NCBI GenBank assembly: GCA_945827765.1
Contig: CALZPS010000002.1
Coordinates: forward strand, 1-22,810
DNA length: 22,810 bases
Source: an uncultured Lachnospiraceae bacterium
GTDB lineage: Bacteria > Bacillota > Clostridia > Lachnospirales > Lachnospiraceae
Direction: 5' to 3'
Part shown: in pieces, positions 12,697 through 21,465 of the stretch
Numbering within the stretch: position 1 is the first letter of the stretch
Layout: every line of letters starts with the position of its first letter
Position numbers and translations under genes: made by a program
Notes under the pieces: model-generated
The model's input: only the letters and a program-made list of their open reading frames with translations
What the model was told of the DNA's origin: nothing
The model's database searches: none

Positions 12697-15465
12697 ATGA
12701 AGGTATCAGAAGTTAAAGTGCTTTATATGACGAATCCGCTGGGGATTGACCGGACACCATGGTTTTCATGGAAACTGACGGAGGGGGAAGAAAATACGAT
12801 GCAGACGGCGTACCGGATTCGCGTGAAGGAGACAGAAAGCGGACGGGAAATCTGGGACAGTGGACAAGTAGAGGGACAGAAGAATCTGTATGTTGACTAT
12901 GAGGGAGAAAAGCTGAAGAGCCGGACGATTTATTCTGTGAAAGTCACAGTTTGGGACAACCACGGAAATCAGGCGGACGGACATGCGCAATTTGAGACAG
13001 CTTTTTTGAAAAAGTCTGACTGGAAAGCGAGATGGGCAGTCTCGGCGGCATACCGTAGAAAAGGAAAGAAAGGGTTTGGCAAACAGCAGCCCGCGACAAT
13101 GTTCCGCAAAAGTTTTTCCTTGAAAGAAACGCCTGTGAAAGCGCGCGTTTACGCGACCTGTCACGGAATCTATGAGTTGAGTATTAATGGAAAACGTCCG
13201 GATCAGCGACTGTTCGCGCCGGAGCATACTGTATATGGAAAATACCTGTGCTATCAAACATATGATGTGACCGGACTGCTGAACCGGGGCGATAATGTGC
13301 TTGGGATGTATGTGGGTGACGGCTGGTACTTAGGTCCGCACACGCTGCCGAATATGAAACGTCCGATGCTGAAACACGCCGTGCTCTTCCAACTGGAGGT
13401 TACATATCCGGATGGCACAACACAGGTTATCTGTTCGGATGAAGAGACAGAGACGGCATACGGACCGGTACGGTGCGCCGATCTGTATGCAGGCGAAAAA
13501 TATGACGCCAACGAGATATGCGAAGGATGGGATATGCCGGAAAATCTTCAAAAAGATACCCGGAACAATAGCGAGCAGACTTTGTCGTACCCGTCAGGAA
13601 AACCAGCAGGTGCATGGAAAAAGACGAAACCCGGAAAATTTAGCTACGATAATCTGACGGCGCAGCTTGGTGAACCGGTAGTGCGGGAAATCGTTCTTCC
13701 GGTAAAGGAAGTACGACGCAGTCCGAAGGGTGAATGGATCTTAGATTTTGGTCAGGTGCTTTCCGGATTTGTGAGGATGAAGACAAACGCTTTGAAGGGA
13801 ACGGAAATTACGCTGGAGCATACCGAAGTACTCGATAAAGATGGAAACTATACGAGCAATATCATGGCAGCCGGAGGTGCAGGCGAAGGCGTAGACCAGA
13901 AAGACGTTTATATTTCCGATGGGGTGGAGCGTATTTTTGAACCAACGTTTACATATCATGGATTCCGCTATGTGCGCGTGTCCGGACTGGAGGAAATACA
14001 TGCGGAAGATTTTGCGGCAGTGGCTATTACGACACAGAAAAGGAATCTGGGGACATTTGAGACGTCAGATGAGCGGATCAATCGATTATATGAGAATACA
14101 CGTTGGTCACAGAGAGCCAATATGATGTCCATCCCGACTGATTGTCCGCAGCGCGAAAAAGCAGGCTGGACGGGTGATATGTTGGTGTATTCAAAGACTG
14201 CATTGTTAAACGAGGACTGCAGCGCATTCTTTAGCCGCTGGCTGGATAATATGTCACATGATCAGGAAGAAAACGGTGTGGTACCGATGGTCGTGCCGAA
14301 CGACGGGACGTATCCGATGACAGGCAAGATGATGAATCTGATGTATCACGAAAAAGGACAGGCGACGTCCTCCGGCTGGGGGGATGCGGCAGTAATCGTC
14401 CCATACAGGATGTATGAGGTCACAGGCGATACTACTGTACTGCGCCGGCAGTTTGAATGCATGAAGAAATGGTGCGACTATATTATCGGGAAAGCGGCTG
14501 GTTCCAGACCGAAAAATAGTACATTGCCGGATGAGATTGAAAATTATCTTTGGGACACCGGCTACCATTATGGGGAATGGCTGATTCCGAGCCAGAACAA
14601 AAACGGGCTTGACATGAAAAACCTTGGAAAAATCATGTCGGCGAGCGCATGCTATACGGCCCCGATATTTGGCTGGTTCTCGGTCAATACGTTTGCGCAG
14701 ATATGTGGCGTTTTGGCGGAACAATATCCGGCGGATCGGGTAGACTATGAGACGCTGCAGAAGACATACGGCGAGATTGCCGAAAAGATGAAACATGCGA
14801 TTCAGAAGGGCGTGATCCGGGAAGACGGCTCTATGCCTTCTGAGCTGATGGGTGCATATGTACTTCCGATTTATTTTGACTTGGTTCCGGAAGAATTCAA
14901 AGAAACATTTGCGAAAAACCTTGTGAAGTCGATCGAAGAAAACGACATGTGCATGGATACCGGTTTCCTTGGAACGCCGTTTTTGCTGGACGCACTCGTA
15001 AAGATTGGACGAGAGGATCTCGCATACACGTTATTGTGGCAGGATAAAACGCCGTCATGGCTCTCCGAGGTAGACGCAGGGGCGACGACAATCTGGGAAA
15101 ACTGCTTTGGTTACGACGCAGAAGGAAATCCGGGACAGTTAAGCTTTAACCATTATTCCTTTGGATGTGTGGACGACTGGATGTTCCGCTATATCGGCGG
15201 GATTGATACCGACACGCCGGGATTTAAGCATCTTATTTTCGCACCGAAACCGGATGAAAAGCTAGAGTGGGCGAGACGTGAGTTTGAGACACCGCAGGGA
15301 AAAGCAGTCTGTGAGTGGAAGAAAGAGTCAGCGGACTCCGGGCTGAAACTGATTGTTAAAATAGAAGTGCCGTGTAATACGACCGCAGATATCTTCCTGC
15401 CGGACGGGTCGAAGGCAGAGTGTGGTAGCGGAAAGTATGATTTTTGCTGCAGAATCAGAAAATGA
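12697..15465 (+). CDS. Alpha-L-rhamnosidase, glycoside hydrolase family 78
   Basis: GH78 enzymes remove terminal alpha-L-rhamnose by an inverting mechanism. The 922-residue protein has the usual layout. An N-terminal fibronectin-like beta domain (about 1-105) is followed by the lectin-like Bac_rhamnosid_N domain (about 130-300, with ATCHGIYELSINGK and VGDGWYLG) and another beta-sandwich (about 335-440). The (alpha/alpha)6 catalytic barrel starts near 445, and there is a C-terminal beta domain. DCPQREKAGWTGD contains D482, E487 and D494, spaced exactly like the acidic residues of characterised Bacillus RhaB. E801 in TTIWEN matches the fourth. There is no signal peptide, so the enzyme acts in the cytosol on an imported glycoside. 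It heads an operon with an esterase and a GPH symporter. Rhamnose may come from a flavonoid, saponin or polysaccharide side chain; the substrate is unknown. Confidence 0.95.
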   Translation: MKVSEVKVLYMTNPLGIDRTPWFSWKLTEGEENTMQTAYRIRVKETESGREIWDSGQVEGQKNLYVDYEGEKLKSRTIYSVKVTVWDNHGNQADGHAQFETAFLKKSDWKARWAVSAAYRRKGKKGFGKQQPATMFRKSFSLKETPVKARVYATCHGIYELSINGKRPDQRLFAPEHTVYGKYLCYQTYDVTGLLNRGDNVLGMYVGDGWYLGPHTLPNMKRPMLKHAVLFQLEVTYPDGTTQVICSDEETETAYGPVRCADLYAGEKYDANEICEGWDMPENLQKDTRNNSEQTLSYPSGKPAGAWKKTKPGKFSYDNLTAQLGEPVVREIVLPVKEVRRSPKGEWILDFGQVLSGFVRMKTNALKGTEITLEHTEVLDKDGNYTSNIMAAGGAGEGVDQKDVYISDGVERIFEPTFTYHGFRYVRVSGLEEIHAEDFAAVAITTQKRNLGTFETSDERINRLYENTRWSQRANMMSIPTDCPQREKAGWTGDMLVYSKTALLNEDCSAFFSRWLDNMSHDQEENGVVPMVVPNDGTYPMTGKMMNLMYHEKGQATSSGWGDAAVIVPYRMYEVTGDTTVLRRQFECMKKWCDYIIGKAAGSRPKNSTLPDEIENYLWDTGYHYGEWLIPSQNKNGLDMKNLGKIMSASACYTAPIFGWFSVNTFAQICGVLAEQYPADRVDYETLQKTYGEIAEKMKHAIQKGVIREDGSMPSELMGAYVLPIYFDLVPEEFKETFAKNLVKSIEENDMCMDTGFLGTPFLLDALVKIGREDLAYTLLWQDKTPSWLSEVDAGATTIWENCFGYDAEGNPGQLSFNHYSFGCVDDWMFRYIGGIDTDTPGFKHLIFAPKPDEKLEWARREFETPQGKAVCEWKKESADSGLKLIVKIEVPCNTTADIFLPDGSKAECGSGKYDFCCRIRK

Positions 15466-15484
15466 ATGAAGGAGTAAATGAAAA

Positions 15485-16423
15485 ATGTTTTTTAAACCTA
15501 AATATCCGTACAGTAAAGAATTGAAAAAACCGATGACTTTTGGAAATGTAGATATGCAAAAAGCAATCGACAGCGGGAATATGCTCAAAAGCATTGATTT
15601 TATGACGAAACCGGTAAAAAAATTCAGAACGGACGAAGTCCGGCTCGAAAAGAAAGAGTATTCGTCGTTTGACGGGGAGCGGATACCATATTATATGTTT
15701 ACTCCGAATGAAGAAAAAGAAAAATATCCGGCGATGATTTATTATCACGGAGGCGGATTTATGTTCCCTATTCAGGAGCCGATGATGAAAAACAGCGTGA
15801 TTTATGCAAAGGAGATGGGCATAAAAGTCTTTCTGCCTGACATGAGAATTTCGCTGGAGCACCCATGCGATACCATTTTGGAGGATTGTTATGGAATGTT
15901 GAAATATGTATTTGAACATGCCGAAGAACTTCAGGTCGATACAGAGAAGGTCTTTGTCTATGGTGACAGCGCGGGCGGCAGCCTTGCGGCGAGTGTAACG
16001 CAGCTTTGTCGTGACAGGGATGGTTACACGCTTTGCGGCCAGCTTTTGTGCTACCCGGTCTGTGACTGCGAGTCGGAAAAATACCCGTCGGTGGAGGAGT
16101 ATAAGGACGCAGTGTGGAGTAAAGACTCTAACAAAGCAATGTGGCATACGTTTTTGCGCAAAGGGACAAATCTGCCGGAGTATGTTGTGCCGATGAGAAA
16201 CAGTCTGCACAATCTCCCGAAAGCCTATGTGGAACCGTTAGGGGTCGATACACTGCGGGATGAAGCAAAGGCTTACGCTGAAAAATTGCGCGCGGCGGGC
16301 GTGGAGGTCACCGAGAATTTGATTCCCGGCGCATACCACGGATATGATTCGGATTTGAAGAGCCCGCTTGTAAAGAGAAGCTTTGAGGCACGTATGGAAT
16401 TTATGAGAGAAATCTTAAAATAA
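15485..16423 (+). CDS. Alpha/beta-hydrolase esterase, hormone-sensitive-lipase (HSL) type
   Basis: The 312-residue protein has a full catalytic set: the oxyanion motif HGGGF (from H88), the nucleophile S162 in GDSAGG, D255 in EPLGVDTLRDEA, and H285 in GAYHGYD. This is the HSL/bacterial acetyl-esterase pattern (family IV lipases; Aes-like). There is no signal peptide, so it is cytosolic. It begins 19 bp after the rhamnosidase with AAGGAG ahead of the ATG, and a symporter gene follows 45 bp later, so the three form one operon. A reasonable role is removal of acetyl or other acyl groups from the glycoside that the rhamnosidase then trims. Substrate preference cannot be told from sequence, and a housekeeping esterase is possible. 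Confidence 0.9.
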   Translation: MFFKPKYPYSKELKKPMTFGNVDMQKAIDSGNMLKSIDFMTKPVKKFRTDEVRLEKKEYSSFDGERIPYYMFTPNEEKEKYPAMIYYHGGGFMFPIQEPMMKNSVIYAKEMGIKVFLPDMRISLEHPCDTILEDCYGMLKYVFEHAEELQVDTEKVFVYGDSAGGSLAASVTQLCRDRDGYTLCGQLLCYPVCDCESEKYPSVEEYKDAVWSKDSNKAMWHTFLRKGTNLPEYVVPMRNSLHNLPKAYVEPLGVDTLRDEAKAYAEKLRAAGVEVTENLIPGAYHGYDSDLKSPLVKRSFEARMEFMREILK

Positions 16424-16468
16424 CAATGCAGGAGAAACCATTAATCACTTTAAGAAAGGAAAAAGAAA

Positions 16469-17824
16469 ATGAAAAAAAGAGTAAAAGCAAACTGGGCAGA
16501 TCCGTTGACAACTGCTGAAAATGAAAAGCTTCCGGGTTGGCTGAAATGGATCTGGTCCATAAGAGGGCTGGCATTTAGTATCAATACGGTGCTAATGCTG
16601 CAGATTACTTATTATTGTACGGATATGCTGGGGCTTGCGCCGACTCTGGTCGGTACAATGCTGATGGCGTCTAAAGTGCTAGATGCATTTACGGATTTAA
16701 TCGCAGGGTACATTGTTGATAAGACGAATACACGTTGGGGAAAAGGGCGTCCATATGACATTGCAATCTCACTGACGTGGCTTTGTACAGTATTGTTATT
16801 CTCCACGCCGAACTTTGGAACAGTTGGGAAAGCCGTGTATGTTTTTATTATGTATGCGTTGGTTAATTCTGTATGTTCTACATTGTGCATGGTCGCAGAC
16901 CCGGTCTATCTGGGCAATGCAATCCGCAGTGACAAAAATAAAATGTCAGTCACCTCTTTCCAGGGCGCATTGATCATGATTGGTGCAAGTGTTGTAGGAA
17001 TTCTGGTTCCGCAATTAGTGGGTACTTTTGGTACAGAGAAATCCGGATGGACGATTATTGCTTTGATTTTTGCCGTGCCGAGTGCAATCGTAGGTTCTAT
17101 CCGTATGTTTATGATAAAAGAGGTTAATCTGGAGAAAAAACAGGCGGAAGGCGTGAAATCGAATTATAGCATAGGAGAAGGGTTAAAGGCACTTTCTAAG
17201 AATGGATTTGCTATTCTGCTTTGTGTGCTGGTTATATTGAACAATACACAGCAGACAATCGCTACGGCAGCCTCAAATTATTATTTCAAATGGATTTTTG
17301 GAAATGTAAGCCTTGCTTCACTGGTGAGCCTGCCCACGATGTTGACCCCGCTTATCTTGATTTTCGTGCCGGCACTTTCTAGAAAAATTGGTACAGGAAA
17401 GGTTCTGAAGGCTGGATTTATCAGCATGGTTGCAGGTTACATTGTGCGTTTGGTGGGAGGGGCGAATATTACGACGATCCTGATTGGTTCACTTTTTACT
17501 GCAATTGGTACGATTCCAATCGGTACGCTGTTGTCAATCTATTCCATCGAGTGTATGGATTATGGTGAGAAAAAAACCGGCATTAGGCTGGAAGGTCTGA
17601 TTGCATCAACAAGCAGTTTCGCTTATAAATTGGGTGGTGGAATCGGCTCTGGATTGCTTGGTATTTTTATGGGCATGTCTGGTTATCTGAGTAGTGAGAC
17701 GGCAACATCTCAGCCTGCCAGTGCGATTTCTATGATATACTTTGTGTTTAATGGTCTGCCGCTTATTATTGCTGTCATTGCCACCGTGTTGTCAATGTTC
17801 TATAATATCAAAAAGAACAGATGA
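16469..17824 (+). CDS. GPH-family sugar:cation symporter (MelB/UidB-like)
   Basis: The 451-residue membrane protein has about twelve hydrophobic segments and the GPH signature around residues 68-92: KVLDAFTDLIAGYIVDKTNT followed by RWGKGRPY, with the paired aspartates that bind the coupling cation. CMDYGEKKTGIRLEG is the conserved cytoplasmic loop in the C-terminal half. The family imports glycosides, pentosides and glucuronides with H+, Na+ or Li+. It lies directly after the cytosolic rhamnosidase and esterase and should supply their substrate. The start is set by AAAGGAAA before the ATG. No clear terminator is seen in the 157 bp after it. That spacer does hold a promoter for the next gene, so some read-through into the ABC importer genes may occur. 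Confidence 0.93.
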   Translation: MKKRVKANWADPLTTAENEKLPGWLKWIWSIRGLAFSINTVLMLQITYYCTDMLGLAPTLVGTMLMASKVLDAFTDLIAGYIVDKTNTRWGKGRPYDIAISLTWLCTVLLFSTPNFGTVGKAVYVFIMYALVNSVCSTLCMVADPVYLGNAIRSDKNKMSVTSFQGALIMIGASVVGILVPQLVGTFGTEKSGWTIIALIFAVPSAIVGSIRMFMIKEVNLEKKQAEGVKSNYSIGEGLKALSKNGFAILLCVLVILNNTQQTIATAASNYYFKWIFGNVSLASLVSLPTMLTPLILIFVPALSRKIGTGKVLKAGFISMVAGYIVRLVGGANITTILIGSLFTAIGTIPIGTLLSIYSIECMDYGEKKTGIRLEGLIASTSSFAYKLGGGIGSGLLGIFMGMSGYLSSETATSQPASAISMIYFVFNGLPLIIAVIATVLSMFYNIKKNR

Positions 17825-17904
17825 AAATGTAGTGGTGAGGTGGCGGACGTCATTGACATCATCACTGAACGAAAAACGCGAAAAACCTGAACGTTTATTT
17901 GTAC

Positions 17905-17933
17905 TTGCCAAATCTTCTCTCATAGGCTACAAT
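17905..17933 (+). promoter_or_regulatory. SigmaA promoter of the ABC importer operon
   Basis: TTGCCA (17905-17910) and TACAAT (17928-17933) are spaced by 17 bases, about 50 bp upstream of the lipoprotein start. A perfect TTGACA at 17938-17943 is nearby but has no -10 partner at the right distance. Confidence 0.6.
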
Positions 17934-17981
17934 AGACTTGACAATTTAATAATGAAGGTTATTGGAAGAAGGAGACAACAC

Positions 17982-19535
17982 ATGAAAAGAAAAGTAACAA
18001 CGATTCTTTTAGTGCTTTGCATGGTATTTTCTGTTGTACTGAGCGGATGCTCGGATGACAAGGAAGAAGGCGGGTCTGCGACGGACAATGAGCTTTCGAA
18101 AACCCAGGTCGAAGGGGGAAGTATCACAGTTGGTATTTCTCAGGATGTAGACAGTCTTGACCCACATTTGGCAGAGTCGGCAGGAACAAGAGAGGTTTTA
18201 TTTAACATTTATGAAGGTCTGGTAAAACCAGACAGCGACGGTGTACTTGTAGATGCCGTTGCAAGTGACCACAGCGTGTCGGAGGATGCAAAAGTATATA
18301 CTTTCATACTGCGCGATGGCGTGAAATTCCACGACGGCAGCGAGGTCACAGCAGAAGATGTAAAATATTCGATTGAACGCTGCGCTGATACATCAAACGG
18401 GGGTCCGTTGGTATCAGCGTATTCTATTATCGAGAGTGTAAATATTCTCGATGAGAATACGGTGGAAATCCGGTTGAGCGAACCGGATACAGAGTTCTTA
18501 TTTAATATGACCACTGCCATCATTCCGAAAGACAGCGCTGATACGATTGCGGTAAATCCGGTGGGAACCGGCCCGTTTGCTTATGCATCCCGCAGCGAAG
18601 GTGACAGCGTGACCCTTAAGAAAAACGAGGAATACTGGGGAGAGACCGCACATTTGGACGAGGTTGTATTTAAGGTGGTAGCGGATTCCGATATGCTTGT
18701 AAGTTATTTAAAGGGCGGCTCCATTGATATGGCAATGCGTCTGACCAATATTCAGGCAGCGGAATTAACCGAAGGATTCCACATTGAAGAAGGTACGATG
18801 AATCTGGTGCAGGCATTATTTTTGAACAATGCCGTAGAGCCGCTGAATAACGAAAAGGTGAGACAGGCTCTTTGTTATGCCATTGACCCGGATGAAATCA
18901 TGGATCTGATGAATGACGGGAAGGGAACCCGTATCGGCACTAATATGCTGCCGGGGTATAAGGCATATTATAATGATAAGCTGACCAATTACTATGAGCA
19001 GGATTTTGAGAAGGCAAAGGAACTGCTCAAAGAGGCGGGCTACGAGGATGGCTTCGATTTGGAAATCACCGTCAGTGCAGCAGACCAGCCGCATGTAGAC
19101 ACTGCACAGGTTATCAAAGAGCAATTGAAAAATATCGGTGTGAATGTGACCATCAATCCGGTAGAGTGGGAATACTGGCTGGATGAAGTGTATGCGAACA
19201 GAAACTTTGAATCCACGATCGTGGGTCTGGACGCCAAGACATTGTCCGCACGTTCCCTGCTGGAGCGATTTGCATCAGACTATGGCAAGAACTTCATCAA
19301 CTTCAGTGACAGCGAATATGACGAAGTATTGGCGAAAGCGATTGCCGCGGTGGATACAGAAGAACAGACAGAGTGCTATATGAGATTGCAGGAAATCCTG
19401 ACCGAGAAGGCGGCGAGCGTCTATATTCAGGATCTGGCAAATCTGGTCGCAGTCAGTGACGAATTTGATGGATATGAATTCTATCCGCTGTATGTACAGG
19501 ATATGGCAAAGATATATCGGGTGGAAATGAAGTAA
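17982..19535 (+). CDS. ABC transporter substrate-binding lipoprotein, peptide/oligosaccharide type (SBP family 5)
   Basis: The chosen start at 17982 gives 517 residues and follows GGAGA with good spacing. An ATG in the same frame at 17742 lies inside the symporter gene and is rejected. Residues 1-23 are a lipoprotein signal peptide (basic MKRK, hydrophobic core, lipobox LSGC with C23 as the lipidated residue), so the protein is anchored outside the membrane. The mature part is family 5 (DppA/OppA/NikA fold): GSITVGISQDVDSLDPHLAE, KVYTFILRDGVKFHDGSEVT with AEDVKYSIER, and VNPVGTGPFAY. Later EKVRQALCYAIDPDEI and FEKAKELLKEAGYEDGF are typical. It is the first gene of a five-protein-type importer. 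Peptides are the default cargo of the family, but oligosaccharides also occur and the neighbours make a glycan ligand thinkable. Confidence 0.93.
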   Translation: MKRKVTTILLVLCMVFSVVLSGCSDDKEEGGSATDNELSKTQVEGGSITVGISQDVDSLDPHLAESAGTREVLFNIYEGLVKPDSDGVLVDAVASDHSVSEDAKVYTFILRDGVKFHDGSEVTAEDVKYSIERCADTSNGGPLVSAYSIIESVNILDENTVEIRLSEPDTEFLFNMTTAIIPKDSADTIAVNPVGTGPFAYASRSEGDSVTLKKNEEYWGETAHLDEVVFKVVADSDMLVSYLKGGSIDMAMRLTNIQAAELTEGFHIEEGTMNLVQALFLNNAVEPLNNEKVRQALCYAIDPDEIMDLMNDGKGTRIGTNMLPGYKAYYNDKLTNYYEQDFEKAKELLKEAGYEDGFDLEITVSAADQPHVDTAQVIKEQLKNIGVNVTINPVEWEYWLDEVYANRNFESTIVGLDAKTLSARSLLERFASDYGKNFINFSDSEYDEVLAKAIAAVDTEEQTECYMRLQEILTEKAASVYIQDLANLVAVSDEFDGYEFYPLYVQDMAKIYRVEMK

Positions 19536-19539
19536 GGAA

Positions 19540-19589
19540 GTTGCGCTGCCACTAAGCTCGTGGAATACCTCGCTAAGTGGTCAGGCAAC
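19540..19589 (+). promoter_or_regulatory. Intercistronic hairpin between lipoprotein and permease genes
   Basis: The pairs GTTGC/GCAAC (19540-19544 with 19585-19589), CTG/CAG, CCACT/AGTGG (19549-19553 with 19576-19580) and AGC/GCT stack into one long imperfect hairpin starting five bases after the lipoprotein stop. It has no T-tail. Such structures after binding-protein genes commonly protect the upstream mRNA or attenuate, so that binding protein exceeds permease. The rest of the 126-bp spacer shows only a repeated GTCAAGT near 19620-19640. Confidence 0.5.
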
Positions 19590-19661
19590 GACGTTCATAC
19601 TAGACTCGAACGAACCTCGTCAAGTATTCACAGTCAAGTGCTCAGAGTAAGGAGGGTAAGC

Positions 19662-20600
19662 ATGAAATACGTTATCAGAAAAATAACAGGTCTTATAATC
19701 GCATTATTAATTGTCAGCATGCTTACCTTTCTTGCGTTTGAACTGATTCCCGGCGACCCGGCGCGTGCTTTGCTTGGCACGGAAGGGACGGAGGAACAGG
19801 TTCAGGCGCTGCGGGAGGAGATGGGTTTAAACCGTCCCCTGCCGCAGCGGTATGCAGAGTGGGCGGGAGATTTTCTGCACGGAGACATGGGGGAATCCTA
19901 TTATTACCACAAACCGGTGCAGGAACTGATCGGTGATAAAATCCCGATTACGATCGTGATGACGATTCTGGCATTTTTGATGATTCTGCTGCTGGCAATC
20001 CCGGTAAGCGTTTTCAGCGTACGTTACGCCAACCGGTTATTTGACCGTGTGTTTTTGATTCTTGACCAGATTACAATGTCGATTCCCCCGTTTTTTGTAG
20101 GAATTGTATTTACGGCGCTTTTTGGGCTTACCCTGCACTGGTTCGTGCCCGGCGGTTATGTGTCTTATACAGAGGATGTGGGTGCATTTGTCGGTTATCT
20201 GCTTTTGCCTGCGCTGGCGATTGCCCTGCCGAAAGCGGCGATGACCACGAAAATGCTGCGCAGCTCCCTTTTGGCGGAAATGCAGAAGGATTATGTGCGT
20301 ACGGCTTACAGCAGAGGAAACAGCCCATGGCGGGTATTGATCTGCCACGTCATGGGAAATGGTATCCTGCCGGTGATTACATTCTTAGGGATGACGGTCG
20401 CCGATATCATCGCCAACAGCATTGTGGTAGAACAGGTCTTTGGTATTCCCGGAGTCGGGCGGATGCTGATATCTTCGATTTCCAAGAGAGATTATCCGGT
20501 GGTGGAGGCGATTATCGTATTGATTGCAATCGTGACGCTGGTAATGAATACAGTGGTTGATATTTTATATAAGAAACTGGACAAGCGGATAGAGGTATAA
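19662..20600 (+). CDS. ABC transporter permease, DppB/OppB type
   Basis: The start at 19662 is chosen because GGAGGG lies 5 bases before it and MKYVIRKITGLIIALLIVSM is the typical DppB N-terminus. An upstream in-frame ATG at 19560 would run through the intercistronic hairpin. The 312-residue protein has a first membrane helix followed by the LIPGDPARALLGTEGT motif and an extracytoplasmic loop with GLNRPLPQRYAEW and GDMGESY. About five more membrane helices follow. The EAA coupling motif is KDYVRTAYSRGNSPWRVLIC (about 206-225), and the end is EQVFGIPGVGRML, all usual for the family. It pairs with the next permease, which starts 2 bp after its stop, to form the membrane channel. Confidence 0.94.
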   Translation: MKYVIRKITGLIIALLIVSMLTFLAFELIPGDPARALLGTEGTEEQVQALREEMGLNRPLPQRYAEWAGDFLHGDMGESYYYHKPVQELIGDKIPITIVMTILAFLMILLLAIPVSVFSVRYANRLFDRVFLILDQITMSIPPFFVGIVFTALFGLTLHWFVPGGYVSYTEDVGAFVGYLLLPALAIALPKAAMTTKMLRSSLLAEMQKDYVRTAYSRGNSPWRVLICHVMGNGILPVITFLGMTVADIIANSIVVEQVFGIPGVGRMLISSISKRDYPVVEAIIVLIAIVTLVMNTVVDILYKKLDKRIEV

Positions 20601-20601
20601 G

Positions 20602-21414
20602 ATGAAAAACAAAAGCCATTCTTACAATTTCGCATTGGGTCTTGGGCTTACCATCCTTATGGTAAGCCTGATTTTGCTTGGCTTTTTTTGGACCCCTTAT
20701 GAACCGGATGCCATGCAGGGGTCGCTGAAATTGAATGCGCCCGGCTTTCTTCATCCGTTTGGTACGGACCAGTTCGGCAGAGATGTCTTAAGCAGAGTGC
20801 TGGTCGGGGCCGGCAGCACGCTTGTGATTGCTTTCGGTACGATTTTGATTGGTGGTCTGGCCGGAATTGTGTTGGGTGCAGTCTGCGGGTATTTTGGCGG
20901 CTGGCTGGATGAAGGCGTGATGAGGGTATGCGATGCATTGGCTGCGTTCCCGAGTGTGTTGTTGGCGCTGGTCATCATCAGTATTTCAGGAACCGGGAAA
21001 TATAAAGTAATGGCGGCACTGGGAATCGCATTTATTCCCAGCTTTGCAAGGATTGTACGCGGGGAATTCCTGCGTCTTAGGGAGGCGGATTTTGTCATCA
21101 GCGCCAAACTGGCAGGAGTATCTGCCGGACGTATTTTGTTCGTGCATATTTTGCCGAATAGTCTGCCCTCACTTCTGTCGGCACTGGCAATCGGCTTTAA
21201 TAATGCGGCACTGGCGGAGGCGGGGTTGAGCTATCTGGGGATTGGTGTTCAGCCGCCTGACGCCAGCCTGGGAAGAATGTTGTCAGAATCGCAGACTTAT
21301 CTTTCGAGCGGGATATGGTGTGCGGTATTTCCGGGACTTTTCCTTGTATTGCTGGTGTTGGGAATCGGACTTCTGGGAGAGGGTATTTTAGACAGGTTTG
21401 GCGGCGGACGTTGA
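20602..21414 (+). CDS. ABC transporter permease, DppC/OppC type
   Basis: The 270-residue second permease has one N-terminal membrane helix and then the DppC landmark FGTDQFGRDVLSRVLVGAGS. Further membrane helices follow, with the EAA motif READFVISAKLAGVSAGRIL (about 158-177). GLSYLGIGVQPPDASLGRML is the conserved periplasmic-side segment before the last helices. Only one base separates it from the stop of the first permease, so translation is coupled. The ribosome binding site GGATAGAGG lies inside the end of the upstream gene. Family members are often 280-300 residues, with a longer N-terminal tail that is absent here. Confidence 0.94.
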   Translation: MKNKSHSYNFALGLGLTILMVSLILLGFFWTPYEPDAMQGSLKLNAPGFLHPFGTDQFGRDVLSRVLVGAGSTLVIAFGTILIGGLAGIVLGAVCGYFGGWLDEGVMRVCDALAAFPSVLLALVIISISGTGKYKVMAALGIAFIPSFARIVRGEFLRLREADFVISAKLAGVSAGRILFVHILPNSLPSLLSALAIGFNNAALAEAGLSYLGIGVQPPDASLGRMLSESQTYLSSGIWCAVFPGLFLVLLVLGIGLLGEGILDRFGGGR

Positions 21415-21465
21415 GACAGCAGCGCAAGATGCATGAGGATGCATACAATCTATGGGAGAATAAGA

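Noticed and set aside
15455..16210. A 251-codon minus-strand open frame.
   Set aside because: It is antisense to the esterase gene, which has complete catalytic motifs. The antisense protein has no recognisable domain or ribosome binding site. Similar shadows at 8023-8697, 14254-14796 and 21811-22368 were dismissed for the same reason.
17742..17981. An upstream start for the ABC lipoprotein giving 597 residues.
   Set aside because: It begins inside the symporter gene and would bury the signal peptide. The lipobox, ribosome binding site and promoter all point to 17982.
19560..19661. An upstream start for the first permease.
   Set aside because: It lies within the intercistronic hairpin without a Shine-Dalgarno sequence, whereas GGAGGG sits correctly before 19662.
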